64,000 nucleotides of DNA from JBEVOS01 sp964564595. GTDB taxonomy: Bacteria; Pseudomonadota; Alphaproteobacteria; Caulobacterales; Aquidulcibacteraceae. Below, piece by piece: positions 20,256 to 30,273 of this stretch. Each line of letters begins with the position of its first letter. Position 1 is the first letter of the stretch. The position numbers and the translations under genes are program-made. The notes under the pieces were generated by a model. The model was given only the letters and a program-made list of their open reading frames with translations, was not told where the DNA came from and did not search any database. Where the stretch lies: contig CAZMCA010000002.1 of the NCBI GenBank assembly GCA_964564595.1, positions 1-64,000 on the forward strand, given 5' to 3'.

Positions 20256-23235
20256 CTAGAACCGCTTGCGAATGCCGATTTCGAACGTCCGGCCAAGCGG
20301 ATTGCCGATGAACGGATCGTAGCTGAGTTCGAGCCGCGCCTCGGACGGATCCTGATCGGCGATGTTGACGACCGGCGCCGAGATCGTGGTGTCGGCGGGC
20401 AGATCGAGCGTCAGGTACACATCGTGCGTGATGAAATCGTCGACCTCACGCCCGATCGTCACCGGCAGGCAGTTGGCGTTGGCGACGGTGCAAGCTGCAG
20501 CTTGCGACGCCACCTGCACCAGCACCGGCGCGCGATCGTCCGTCACGCCGCCGATGTAGTTCAGCTGGTAACGGATGTTCGCGGGGCCAGAACTCCAGTT
20601 GATGTAGCCGGTGCCGCGAAGTTCGGAGACGGTGCCGGGCGCGCGGTTGTAGTTGGCGTAGCCAACCGCATCATACGCGCCTTGCAGGGTCGTGCCGCCG
20701 CGGACGAACGCCGCCGTCTCGTAGTTGAGGATATAGCTGCCCGCGAGGCCCATGCTAAGCGAGCCGCCCCACACGTCATCGAACGCCAGATCGATCTGCG
20801 CATCGATACCGGAGATTTTGAGCTCCGGGCCGTTGACCCAATCGGTGCGAACACGCGCGATGTCGTTGCCGACGGTCACGCCCTGCGTGCAGGTGTTGTT
20901 GTTCGCGAACGTGACCAGGTTGCGCAGCGGGTGGGCGCAGTTGACGACCTGCGCGCCCGTGCCTGGGCCGTTGCCGACGGCGTTGGCGATGGCTTGCGCC
21001 GGCGTGGTGAGGATCTGATCCTCGATATCGAAGTTCCAGTAATCGACGATCACACGCACCGGGCCGGATTCGAAGATCCCGCCGATGTTGTAGGCGAGCG
21101 CCGTTTCCGGGCCGATCGCCGGATTGCCGAAGATATCGACGGACTTGAAGTTGTTGTTCGCCGCCTGGATGCCCGCGAGCGACGTCACGACCGAGTTAGC
21201 GCGGTTGTTCTGCGTCGGGCCGCGGAACGTGGTGCCGACTGAGCCGCGCAGCGCGAGGAAGTCGGCGATCTGCCAGCGAACCGCGAGCTTCGGGTTGGTC
21301 GTCGCGCCGGTTTGGCCGCCGTAGTCCTCGTAGCGAACCGCGAAGTTCACGTTGAGGGCGTCGGTCAGCGGCGCGTTCACTTCGCCGAACACGGCGTAGA
21401 TGTTGTCATCCAGCGACTGCGGCCGGTTTTGGCCGAGGAAGATATACGGGCCCGTGCGCACTGAGCAGGTGAAGTCACCCACGAGCGGGCACGGCGTCTG
21501 ATCGGCGTTGTAGAAATTGCTGCCGAGCGACTGACGATATTCGCCGCGCCGCCACTGGCCGCCCGCCGCCCACGCCACGTTGCCGCCGCCGAGCGCGATG
21601 CCCGTCTCGCCATCGAACACGAGATCGACGACGAGCTGGCTCTTGCTGGATGTCGATCTTTTGCAGATCGAACAGCCACGCGACGACTTCCGGGTTGTTC
21701 GCATTGGCCGCGACGTAGCCCGGATTGGCGAGGCCGGTCGCGAGATTGGTCGGGTACGCGTTGGAGAACGGGTTGTAGTAGTAGCAGCCCACTGCCGCGT
21801 TGCCGGCATTGCCGGGAACGGCGGCGTCAGCCGCGCTGCAATCGTCCGCGGCGTTCACGCGGCTGCCATAGCCGCGAAGCGCTTGGCGCAGACGCTCGAT
21901 CAGGATGTCGGTGGTGCCCTGCTCCGTGTTGCTCTCGGAATAGGTCGCCGCGAGATCCCAGCCGATGCCGCCGAAAATCTCGCCGGTCAGACCGGCCGAC
22001 ACGCGCCAAGCGTCGTAGTCGCGATAACCGACTTGCCCACCGCCCGTCGCGATGTTGCCGCCGTTGCCGAGCGGGCGCCACAGCGTGAGCGAGATCAAGT
22101 TGGTGGTCGGGATGACCGCGGCGAGGCCCGCTTGCTGCAGCGCGGTCTGTGCGCCCGGCGCGCTTGCCGGCACGGTGAACGCACCGACGCTGCCCGGACC
22201 ATTCGGCCCCTGCGTCGGCGGATAGGCTGGCGAGAACCGGATGCCCGGAATCTCGTTGCGCGCCCAATAAGCTTCGACATGCAGATCGATATCGTCCGCA
22301 ATCTCGGTGTTGAGCTCACCGTAGATTTGGAACTGATCCTGCTCTTCGACGAGGTTGTCGTACGGAACGTACGTGAAGTAGCACGCCGCCGTCGCGCCCG
22401 AGAACGTCGCGAAGCCGCCGACCGCGTTGCAGTTTGCATCCCGCGTGACGCCGGCCGTCGGTGTTGCGCCGTTGAGCGGCAGGAATGCGCCCGGATTGCC
22501 GAGCACCGACCAGCCTGTCGGGTTTTCGGTGTACGGCCGGTTCGCCCAATCGCGATCGAGCGACGTCAATTCGGAGCGATGCTGATACCCGACCGAGACG
22601 AACACGTTCGAACGATCGCCGCGCCAGCCCCAGTTCAGTGCGCCGGTCCAGTCGCCGTCCGATCCTTCGATCGCGCGATACTCGCCCGCGACTTCCAGGC
22701 CCTCGAGATCACGGCGCGTGATGAAGTTGGCGACGCCCGCGATCGCGTCGGAGCCGTAGGTCGCGGCCGCGCCGTCTTTCAGAATTTCGATCCGGCCGAT
22801 TGCGTTGACCGGCAGCAAGTTGGTGTCGACTGCGCCGGCGAGCGAGGGGCCGATGCGACGGCCGTTGAGCAAAACGAGCGTGCGGCTGGCGCCGATGCCC
22901 CGCAGGTTGAGCGTGCCCGCGCCCGAAGCGCCCTGCGCGGCGGCGGAGAACTGGTTCGAATCGCCAAGCACCGGCCCGACGATCGGGAGCGACTTGATCA
23001 AGTCGAGCGCTTGCGGCGAGCCCTGCTGCTGCAAGTCCTGCGCGGAGATGACGTCAACCGGGAGCGCGGCGTCTTCCGGCGTGCCGCGAATGTACGAACC
23101 GGTGACGACGATATCTTCTTCAGCATCCTGCGCATGCGCGGCTTGCACCGCGCCGGCGCCCCAGGCGCCGATCGTCAGCGCTGCAACCAGGGACGATCCT
23201 GTCCCGAACAGCGCACCTTTTTTCTGCTTGGCCAT
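20256..23235 (-). pseudogene. TonB-dependent receptor, tandem paralogue 2, frameshifted
   Basis: Second of three tandem receptors, interrupted by a frameshift. The N-terminal half (start ATG 23235 behind GAGGAGGAAACGTC) has the signal peptide MAKQKKGALFGTGSS, the same DIVVTGSYIRG and GTPEDAALPVDVIS blocks, and reads well to AWLFDLQKIDIQ. The C-terminal half continues one base later in another frame from about 21647 (SKSQLVVDLVFDGE, GGGNVAWAAGGQW) to FEIGIRKRF at the barrel end. The total of 2980 bases is 993 codons plus one base, so a single inserted base near 21640-21660 explains the break. Nothing else in the gene looks decayed, so either a recent mutation or a sequencing error is possible. 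Confidence 0.88.
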
Positions 23236-23374
23236 GACGTTTCCTCCTCGCCGCAGGCCGTCTGCGCAGCCTTGCCGGGAACCATCGTGTGCCGCCCCCG
23301 CCCGCCCTCACAAGCCGATGGGGTGCTTTACGTGAGCGTCATACCGCTCTTTTGAGACGGCCTGTGGCTCAATT

Positions 23375-23400
23375 GACGCTACGGAAACGTAAGCTACGCT
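23375..23400. promoter_or_regulatory. Candidate operator upstream of TBDR 2
   Basis: GACGCTACGGAAACG at 23375-23389, followed by a second GCTACGCT at 23393-23400, about 140 bases upstream of the TBDR 2 start. The first 15 bases match the element upstream of TBDR 1 in 14 positions and that upstream of TBDR 5 in 12. The binding protein is unknown; a TetR-type regulator is inference. Confidence 0.45.
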
Positions 23401-23408
23401 TCGCATAC

Positions 23409-23443
23409 AAAAAGAAAGGGCGGCCCCCGTGAAGGGGCCGCCC
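23409..23443 (-). terminator. Rho-independent terminator after TBDR 3
   Basis: A 10-base-pair stem GGGCGGCCCC (23418-23427) / GGGGCCGCCC (23434-23443) with loop CGTGAA is followed on the minus strand by TTTCTTTTT. It lies 49 bases after the receptor stop at 23493. Confidence 0.88.
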
Positions 23444-23492
23444 GAGAAATCCCGCCGGGTCAGGGCGAGGGAGGAGACGCGGATTCCGTGCC

Positions 23493-26400
23493 CTAGAAGG
23501 CCTTGCGGAAGCCGACTTCGAACACGCGCGGAAGCGGGTTCGCGTTCGTGTAGTCGTAGTTGTACTGGCTGCGCGTGAACGGCGGCGCGTCGTTGAACAC
23601 GTTCAGCACGCTCGCGGTCAGATCGAGATCCCACGGCAGTTCGAATCGCGCGGTCACGTCGTGTTGGACGTAATCGCCGCGCTTTGGCCAAACGACGCCC
23701 GCGCCCGGATCGATGTCGTGGTTACGGTCCTGCGTGCCTTCGATGTAGTGCACCGTCCAACGCAGGTTCGCCGGGCCGTGGTTGTAGTTGAACCACAGAT
23801 TCCCGCGCCATTCCGGGTACGAGTAGAACGCGGTGACGAGTTCCGACGTGCCGGCCCGATCGGTCGGCGCCGCGATGGTGATGCCATCGAGCGTGCGAAC
23901 CGCGCCGCGCTGATACTCGATCAGGTACGTCGCATCCGCGCCGATCGTGAACGCGCCGCCGAGGACATCGTCCCAATCGTAGCTCATCGTCAGGTCGACG
24001 CCCGAGGTATCGACCGGCGGGCCGTTGATCACGTTGATCGCAATGCCGAGGAAGTTGCCCGGGTGGCAGTTCGTGCCCGTGACCGGGTTGACCTGCGCGG
24101 ACGGGCCCGACGCGAACGTGAAGCGCGAGGCGAGCGTTGCGTTGTTGCACTGCCAGCCGGCCGCCGCGGCGCCCGGGAACATGGTGCTGTAAACGCTCGC
24201 TTGCGTCTCGGTCGTGATCTCGTCTTGGAACTTGAAGTTGAAGTAGTCGACGGTCGCCCGGAAACCACCCGCCTCGACGATGAAGCCGACGTTGTACGTG
24301 TCAGCCGTTTCCGGAACGAGGTTCGGATTGCCGTACACATCGACCGGACGATAGAGGCTGAGGCTCGTTGTCGGATCGGTGAACTGGCCGAGCTGACGCG
24401 CAAAGCCGGGGCTGATCGCCGCTTGGCTGGGCGCGCGGAACGTCGAACCCGCCGAACCACGAACCGCGATCCACGGCATCACTTGCCAACGCGCCGAAAC
24501 GCGCGGGTTGGTCGTGCCGCCGATGTTGCCGCCGTAGTCTTCGTAACGCACAGCGCCGCTGATTTCGAAGCTGTCCGTGATCGGCACTTGGACTTCGCCA
24601 AACAGCGAAGAGACGTTCCGGTCGCGGCTTTCGTTTTGCTGACCCGCGTAGAACGTGAAGGCGCCCGTACCGCCCGAGCAAACCGGCAGGCCATCGCCGT
24701 AAGGCGGGCTGTCGACGCACGGCGTGATGTCCGAGTTGCCCGGCGCATTGTAGTTGCGCTCAATTTCGTCGTAGCGCCACTGGCCGCCAAACGCCCACGC
24801 GACGTTGCCGCCGCCGAAGTCGATCGGCAATTCGCCGTTGAGAACGCCTTCCGCCGTGAACAGCGTGCTGGTGATCTCAGCGACTTGGTAGATGTGCATC
24901 CAATTCCACAGCACCGGCGAGTTGGCGAGCGCCGGGTTGTAGTTCGGGTTTGTCGCGCCGTTGATCGAGCTCTGCTGGATCGCGTTCGAGAACGGGTTGA
25001 ACCAGAGGCAGTTGCCGACGCCCGGCGTGCCCGTCACCGGGTTACAGCCAGGGCCGCCCAAGCCGCGCAGCGCGAGCTGGATGCGGTTGACTGCAAGGTC
25101 CGGCGTTTCCTGGACGCCTTCGAGCTGCATGTACGTGACGTTCGTCGTCCAGCCGATGCCGCTGTCGCCGAATTCGCCGCTGAGGCCGCCCGAAACGCGG
25201 AACGCTTGCGCCATGCGGCGTTGCGTGTCGGCGCCGTCAGGCTGGTTGAGCGGCGTGCCGCCGAGAGCGGCCGGACGCCACAGCGTTTGCGAGGCGATGG
25301 CGCCGTTCGCGAGCGCGTTGGCGCAGTTGGCGCCGCCGATGCTGGCGGGGCACGCCGTCATCAGCGCAACGAGACCGGGGTTTGTGCCCGGCACGTAGAA
25401 GCGCGATTGCTGGTTGAGGCCAGTCGCCGGATACGGCGAGGTGCCGCCGCCAGCCGAACCGCCGGAAGCGGCGATCGGCGCCGGCCATTGCGTGGTCGAT
25501 TGCGCGGCCGAGACACGCTCTTCCGGCACATCGTGACGCGTCCACATCGCTTCGACGTGGAAGTCGAGATTGTCGGCGAGCTCGTAGTTCACTTCGCCGA
25601 ACAGTTGATAGTGGTACTCGTCGTTGACGATGTTGTCGTGGTTCGTGAACGGATAGCCGCACGAGCCGGCCGGCGTCGCGGCGCTCACCGCGCCCGGGTT
25701 GCCGCCGAGCAGCGTGCAGCCGACGTCTTGGAATTGCGACGTGAACGAGCCGGTCGCGAGTTGCGGCGCGGTGCCAGTCGCGAACACGCCCGGATTGCCC
25801 GCAGCCGACCAGCCGCCGAACGGGTTCGCAGCTTGCGGCAGCAGCGCGTAGTCAAGATCGCGCGTTTGCAACTCGCTGCGGCGGCGATAGCCGGCCGTCA
25901 GCAAGATGTTGCCGCGGTCGTTCTGCCAGCCCCAGGCGCCGTTGATGTCGTAGTCGCCTTCCGAGCCCGAGATCGCCGAATAGCTGCCGTCGATTTCAAA
26001 GCCCTCGAGGTCACGGCGCGTGATGAAGTTCACAACGCCGCCGACAGCGTCCGAACCGTAGGTCGCAGCCGCGCCGTCGCGCAGGATTTCGATCCGGCCG
26101 ATCGCGGCCGTCGGAATGAGGTTGATGTCGACGACTTCGCCGAGGGCCACGCCCGCACCGTTGATCGCGAGGCGCTGGCCGTTCATCAGCACGAGCGTGC
26201 GGCTGGCGCCGAAGCCACGCAGGTTGACCGAGGCCGCGCCGGCCGTCGAACCGAGGAATCGGTTGGATTCGCCGATCGAGCCACCCGAGGTGGATGTCAG
26301 CGTCTTGACCAGCTGGACGACCGTCGGGCTGCCCTGCTGTTGGAGGCTTTCGGCGCTGATCACATCGACCGGCAGCGCCGCATCTTCAGGCGTGCCGCGA

Positions 26401-26540
26401 ATGTAAGAGCCCGTGACGACGATATCTTCTTCAGCGTCTTGCGCCGCAGCAGGAGCAGCCAAGCCGATCCCGCCGATCATGCTGACCGTCAGCGCGGCCG
26501 CCAGCGACGAGCCGGACGCAAAGAGTTTCGTTTTCGCCAT
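23493..26540 (-). CDS. TonB-dependent receptor, tandem paralogue 3
   Basis: 1015-residue outer-membrane receptor, intact. It has the signal peptide MAKTKLFASGSSLAAALTVS ending near the APAAAQDAEED region, the shared DIVVTGSYIRG and GTPEDAALPVDVISAE blocks, QQQGSPTVVQLVKTL, RTLVLMNGQRL and DGAAATYGSDAVGGVVNF; the C-terminus is VFEVGFRKAF with terminal Phe. GGGAGGGATTG supports ATG 26540. Similarity to TBDR 1 and 2 runs through plug and barrel, so the three arose by tandem duplication. Each has its own terminator and upstream region, so they need not form one transcript. Substrate unknown. Confidence 0.94.
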   Translation of the reverse strand: MAKTKLFASGSSLAAALTVSMIGGIGLAAPAAAQDAEEDIVVTGSYIRGTPEDAALPVDVISAESLQQQGSPTVVQLVKTLTSTSGGSIGESNRFLGSTAGAASVNLRGFGASRTLVLMNGQRLAINGAGVALGEVVDINLIPTAAIGRIEILRDGAAATYGSDAVGGVVNFITRRDLEGFEIDGSYSAISGSEGDYDINGAWGWQNDRGNILLTAGYRRRSELQTRDLDYALLPQAANPFGGWSAAGNPGVFATGTAPQLATGSFTSQFQDVGCTLLGGNPGAVSAATPAGSCGYPFTNHDNIVNDEYHYQLFGEVNYELADNLDFHVEAMWTRHDVPEERVSAAQSTTQWPAPIAASGGSAGGGTSPYPATGLNQQSRFYVPGTNPGLVALMTACPASIGGANCANALANGAIASQTLWRPAALGGTPLNQPDGADTQRRMAQAFRVSGGLSGEFGDSGIGWTTNVTYMQLEGVQETPDLAVNRIQLALRGLGGPGCNPVTGTPGVGNCLWFNPFSNAIQQSSINGATNPNYNPALANSPVLWNWMHIYQVAEITSTLFTAEGVLNGELPIDFGGGNVAWAFGGQWRYDEIERNYNAPGNSDITPCVDSPPYGDGLPVCSGGTGAFTFYAGQQNESRDRNVSSLFGEVQVPITDSFEISGAVRYEDYGGNIGGTTNPRVSARWQVMPWIAVRGSAGSTFRAPSQAAISPGFARQLGQFTDPTTSLSLYRPVDVYGNPNLVPETADTYNVGFIVEAGGFRATVDYFNFKFQDEITTETQASVYSTMFPGAAAAGWQCNNATLASRFTFASGPSAQVNPVTGTNCHPGNFLGIAINVINGPPVDTSGVDLTMSYDWDDVLGGAFTIGADATYLIEYQRGAVRTLDGITIAAPTDRAGTSELVTAFYSYPEWRGNLWFNYNHGPANLRWTVHYIEGTQDRNHDIDPGAGVVWPKRGDYVQHDVTARFELPWDLDLTASVLNVFNDAPPFTRSQYNYDYTNANPLPRVFEVGFRKAF

Positions 26541-26628
26541 TCAATCCCTCCCGATTCCACATACCGCCGCATCGAATGCGGTCATTCTTTCGGTTCTCTC
26601 CCTTAATGGAGTGACCGTAACGGACAAG

Positions 26629-26642
26629 CTTCAAATTTGAAG
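26629..26642. promoter_or_regulatory. Perfect palindrome, candidate operator
   Basis: CTTCAAATTTGAAG is a perfect 14-base, AT-rich palindrome in otherwise GC-rich DNA, 89 bases upstream of the TBDR 3 start. Size and symmetry suit a dimeric repressor or activator. No equivalent was seen in the other receptor promoters. Confidence 0.5.
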
Positions 26643-26899
26643 TATGGAGACGTAGCGCTTCGTTCGTTTCCGGGTGTGGCCGGAAAGTCGCGCAACGGAA
26701 ACGCGGCGGACTCAGGGTGCGCCGCAGCAAAAACCGCGAAATTTGTGCGCCGCAGCACGCGAAGTGAAGCCGCTCGCTGCGCAAATCTCTGTAATGGTGC
26801 GTTCGTTACTGCTTGGCGCCGTCCCTGCGCGCAAGCTTGCGCTGCAGCGCGGCGCAAATTGGCGTATTGCGTGCTTCACGCACGCGGCAAGGGCGCAAC

Positions 26900-26929
26900 A
26901 AAAAGGGCCGGCGCTGCGCGCGCCGGCCC
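26900..26929 (-). terminator. Rho-independent terminator after the fadB-like gene
   Basis: A 10-base-pair stem GGGCCGGCGC (26905-26914) / GCGCCGGCCC (26920-26929) with loop TGCGC is followed on the minus strand by TTTTTGTTG. It lies 23 bases after the stop at 26953. Confidence 0.88.
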
Positions 26930-26952
26930 CATACTCTTTCGTTGAGTGCGGA

Positions 26953-29037
26953 TCAGCCGCGGTAGCTCTGGAAGTTCTTGCCTTCGGCGACCAATTTTTC
27001 GAGCAGCGCAGCGGGTTTCCACACCGGGCCCATCTGCGCCTCGAACTCCTTCAGCTTGGCGAGAACCTTATCGAGACCGATCTGATCAGCGTAGAACATC
27101 GGGCCGCCGCGATAGACCGGCCAGCCGTAGCCGTTGATCCAGATGATATCGATGTCGGAGGCGCGGATGGCCTTCTTCTCCTCGAGGATCTTCGCGCCCT
27201 CGTTGATCATCGGATAGATCAGCCGCTCGATGATCTCTTCCTGCGTGAACGTCCGCAGGTTCGCGCCGCTCTTGGTCACGAACTCCTTGATGATCTCTTC
27301 AGTGACCGGCGACGGGCTCGGGTTCCGGTTGGCGTCATAGTCGTAATAGCCTGCGCCCGTCTTCTGGCCGCGGCGATCGAGTTCGCAGAGCCGGTCGCGG
27401 ATCGTTTCGCCGTTCGACTTTTCTTTCACCCAGCCGATGTCGAGGCCCGCAAGGTCCGACATTTGGAACGGGCCCATCGCGAAGCCGAAATCGTAGAGCG
27501 CCTTATCGACGTCCCACGGCATCGCGCCTTCGAGGATGAGCTTTTGCGCCTCGCGCCCGCGCGCGCCGAGAATGCGGTTGCCCACGAAGCCCGGGCACAC
27601 GCCGACGAGCGCGGCGATCTTCCCGATCTTCTTGGCCGTTTGCATCGAGGTGTTGATCACCTCTTTCGACGTGTGATCGGCGCGCACGACTTCGAGCAAG
27701 CGCATCACGTTCGCCGGCGAGAAGAAGTGCAGACCGATCACATCTTCCGGCCGCGACGTGACCGACGCGATCTCATCAATATTGAGGCCCGACGTGTTGG
27801 TGCCGAGGATGGCGCCCTTCTTCACGATCTTGTCGAGCTTGGTGAAGATGTCCTTCTTGATGTCCATCCGCTCGAACACGGCTTCGATCACCATGTCGAC
27901 GTCGGCGAGGTCTTCCATGTTGAGCGAGCCCGTGATGCGGCCCATACGGACATCGACCTCCGATTCCGGGAAGCGGCCGTTCTTCGCGCTGCGCTCGTAA
28001 TTGCCGCGCACGACCTTGAGGCCACGGTCCAGCGCGTCTTGCTTCACTTCAACGATCGTCACCGGAATGCCGGCATTCGCGAAGTTCATCGCGATGCCGC
28101 CGCCCATCGTGCCCGCGCCGATGATGCCGACTTTCTTGATCGGGCGGACAGGCGTGTCATCCGGCACATCCGGGATCTTCCACACTTGCCGCTCGGCAAA
28201 GAACACGTAACGCTGCGCGGCCGATTGCTGGCCCGTGACGAGTTCGACAAACAGTTTGCGCTCGGTCGCGAGGCCGTCGTCAAACGACTGGTTCACCGCC
28301 GCTTCGATGCACTGAATGTTGTATTCGGGCGCAAGGAAGCCGCGGAATTTGCGCGCGTTGGCTTTGCGGAAATTCGCGAAGATTTCCGGCTTGCCGCGTG
28401 CCGCTTCGACCTTCTCGTTCGAGTCGCGCACCTTCTTCAGCGGGCGCTTCTCGGCAACGATCTTCTTGGCGAACGCGATTGCGCCGTCCTTCAGCTTGCC
28501 TTCATCGACGAGCTCATCGACCAGGCCCATCGCCAAGCATTCCTTGGCCGGCACGTGCGCGCCGCTTGTCATCATATCGAGCGCCTTTTCAGGGCCGACG
28601 ATGCGCGGCAGACGCTGCGTGCCGCCCGCGCCAGGCAGCAAGCCGAGGTTCACTTCCGGCAGACCGCAGCGCGCGCTCGGCACCGCAACGCGATAGTGGC
28701 AGCACAACGCAACTTCGAGCCCGCCGCCCAGCGCCGTGCCGTGGATCGCAGCGACGACAGGCTTGCTTGCGCCTTCGATCATGTTCTGCACGTCGAACAG
28801 GCTCGCGCCCTTCGACGCGCCGCCGAATTCCGTGATGTCGGCGCCCGCGATGAACGTGCGCCCATCGCAGATCAGCACGATCGACTTGGCGCTCGCATCA
28901 TCGAGCGCGGCCTTGACGCCATTGTAGAGTCCATCGCGCACCGGCGCGCTCAGCGCATTCACCGGCGGCGAGTTCAAAGTCAGGATCGCAACGCCATCCT
29001 GAACTGTCAGATCTGTCACCTCGTTGATCGCGCTCAT
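26953..29037 (-). CDS. Bifunctional enoyl-CoA hydratase / 3-hydroxyacyl-CoA dehydrogenase
   Basis: 694-residue multifunctional beta-oxidation enzyme. Residues 1-190 form a crotonase domain with NSPPVNALS, the oxyanion-hole segment GTALGGGLEVAL and PEVNLGLLPGAGGTQRLPRI. From about residue 295 comes the NAD-binding domain with VGIIGAGTMGGGIAMNFA, then the dehydrogenase motifs LGTNTSGLNIDEIA and GLHFFSPANVMRLLEVV, and two C-terminal 3HCDH helical domains. The start is ATG 29037 behind AAGGGAGACGAC; an upstream in-frame ATG would add an Arg-rich leader. It resembles FadJ/peroxisomal-type enzymes. It fits the nearby acyl-CoA synthetase and dehydrogenase genes. Confidence 0.94.
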   Translation of the reverse strand: MSAINEVTDLTVQDGVAILTLNSPPVNALSAPVRDGLYNGVKAALDDASAKSIVLICDGRTFIAGADITEFGGASKGASLFDVQNMIEGASKPVVAAIHGTALGGGLEVALCCHYRVAVPSARCGLPEVNLGLLPGAGGTQRLPRIVGPEKALDMMTSGAHVPAKECLAMGLVDELVDEGKLKDGAIAFAKKIVAEKRPLKKVRDSNEKVEAARGKPEIFANFRKANARKFRGFLAPEYNIQCIEAAVNQSFDDGLATERKLFVELVTGQQSAAQRYVFFAERQVWKIPDVPDDTPVRPIKKVGIIGAGTMGGGIAMNFANAGIPVTIVEVKQDALDRGLKVVRGNYERSAKNGRFPESEVDVRMGRITGSLNMEDLADVDMVIEAVFERMDIKKDIFTKLDKIVKKGAILGTNTSGLNIDEIASVTSRPEDVIGLHFFSPANVMRLLEVVRADHTSKEVINTSMQTAKKIGKIAALVGVCPGFVGNRILGARGREAQKLILEGAMPWDVDKALYDFGFAMGPFQMSDLAGLDIGWVKEKSNGETIRDRLCELDRRGQKTGAGYYDYDANRNPSPSPVTEEIIKEFVTKSGANLRTFTQEEIIERLIYPMINEGAKILEEKKAIRASDIDIIWINGYGWPVYRGGPMFYADQIGLDKVLAKLKEFEAQMGPVWKPAALLEKLVAEGKNFQSYRG

Positions 29038-29261
29038 GTCGTCTCCCTTGCGTCGCGACGCGGCTCTAACCGGCCGGCGCAACGCGCTTTTCCGCCCGTT
29101 GACGCGGGCGGAGCCATACCGCACATTCAAAAGGCGCTACCATGCCGTCGGCCCCGCGAGAAGGGCCAGCGTATGGACCGCGCGGGAGACGATAACACAC
29201 AGTTTTTGCGCCGTGCGCCCCTCCGTGGGGTCAACGTGAGCGCGTTTCAGGACATCGCCAT

Positions 29262-30209
29262 ATGCGCATACGCCAGCTCGGATCGAGCGATCTCCACGTA
29301 TCGGAAATTTCGCTCGGCTCCTGGCTGACCTACGGCGTCGGCGTTGAGAAGGAAAAAGCGATCGCGTGCGTGAACGCCGCGTTCGATCTCGGCATCAACT
29401 TCATCGACACCGCGAACGTCTATGGCCGCGGCGCTGCCGAGACGGTGCTCGGCGAAGCGCTCGCTGGCCGCAAGCGCGACAGCTACATCCTCGGCACCAA
29501 GCTGTTTGCGCCGATGAGCGACACGGACCGCGGCCTCTCGCGCGCGCAGATCGAAAAGCAGCTCGACGCGAGCCTGAAGCGGCTGCGCATGGATTACGTC
29601 GATCTCTACCAATGCCACCGCTACGACGTGGATACGCCGCTCGATGAAACGATGGAGGCGCTCACCCGCGCCGTGCAATCGGGCAAGGTGCGCTGGCTCG
29701 GGTTCTCCGAATGGCCGCCGCAGCGCATCGCCGATGCGTTCGCGCTGCCGAACGTGGCGCGCTTCGTTTCGAGCCAGCCGCAATATTCGCTGCTCTGGCG
29801 CCGGCCCGAGCAGAAGGTCATCCCCTACTGCGCCGCGAATGGCGTGAGCCAGATCGTGTGGAGCCCGCTGGCGCAAGGCGTGCTCTCGGGCAAATACACG
29901 CCGAATGCCCCGCCCCCGCCCGATAGCCGCGCCGCGAGCGACAATATGGGCCAATCGATCGCGAACTGGGTGCGGCCGGACGTTCTCATCGCCGTCGAGC
30001 AAATGAAGCCGCTCGCGGCGGAAGCCGGCTGCTCGCTGGCGCAATTTGCGCTCGCCTGGGTGCTGCGCGAACCGAACGTAGCGTCAGCCATTGTCGGCGC
30101 GAGCCGGCCCGAACAACTCAAAGAGAACGCCGCGGCCTCGGGCCTCACAATCGATCCGGCTTTGTTCGCCCGCGCCGAGGCCATCGCCGACACCATTCCG
30201 AGGGCTTAG
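29262..30209 (+). CDS. Aldo/keto reductase
   Basis: 315-residue NADPH-dependent oxidoreductase with a TIM-barrel fold. The N-terminus MRIRQLGSSDLHVSEISLGS, the DTANVYGRGAAE segment with the catalytic Tyr, the Lys in LGTKLF, the LYQCHRYD block and the C-terminal SAIVGASRPEQLKEN cofactor-binding block match the AKR family, near the potassium-channel beta-subunit/YghZ type. ATG 29262 follows CAGGA. It is divergent from the fadB-like gene across 224 bases and followed by a MATE exporter. Substrate unknown. Confidence 0.9.
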   Translation: MRIRQLGSSDLHVSEISLGSWLTYGVGVEKEKAIACVNAAFDLGINFIDTANVYGRGAAETVLGEALAGRKRDSYILGTKLFAPMSDTDRGLSRAQIEKQLDASLKRLRMDYVDLYQCHRYDVDTPLDETMEALTRAVQSGKVRWLGFSEWPPQRIADAFALPNVARFVSSQPQYSLLWRRPEQKVIPYCAANGVSQIVWSPLAQGVLSGKYTPNAPPPPDSRAASDNMGQSIANWVRPDVLIAVEQMKPLAAEAGCSLAQFALAWVLREPNVASAIVGASRPEQLKENAAASGLTIDPALFARAEAIADTIPRA

Positions 30210-30273
30210 CCCCAGGACCTCGAATTCCGCCCTAGCCTTCCGGCGAAAACTGGACTCAAAGACAAGAAACCGA

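Larger units (their letters stand above)
26541..26952. promoter_or_regulatory. Intergenic region between TBDR 3 and the fadB-like gene
   Basis: 412 bases without a convincing gene. It contains the TBDR 3 ribosome site next to 26540, a perfect 14-base palindrome at 26629-26642, CGTAGCG (reverse of CGCTACG) at 26651-26657, a direct repeat of GCGCCGCAGCA around 26720-26755, several GCGCAAAT-like words, and the terminator of the fadB-like gene at 26900-26929. The region 26660-26890 has no recognised function. An antisense or small RNA is possible but not supported by any clear promoter. Confidence 0.5.

Noticed and set aside
23661..26606. 981-codon open frame on the plus strand opposite TBDR 3
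   Set aside because: It mirrors the whole receptor gene, is Arg/Val/Ala-rich with no domain, and is the usual antisense shadow of a GC-rich gene.
10111..26929. Series of GC hairpins as a dispersed repeat (REP/BIME-like)
   Set aside because: Each hairpin lies 23-50 bases after a stop and most have a T-tract on the coding strand; they are ordinary terminators.
26674..29328. 884-codon plus-strand frame opposite the fadB-like gene
   Set aside because: Composition typical of a shadow frame; the minus strand has all expected crotonase and dehydrogenase motifs.
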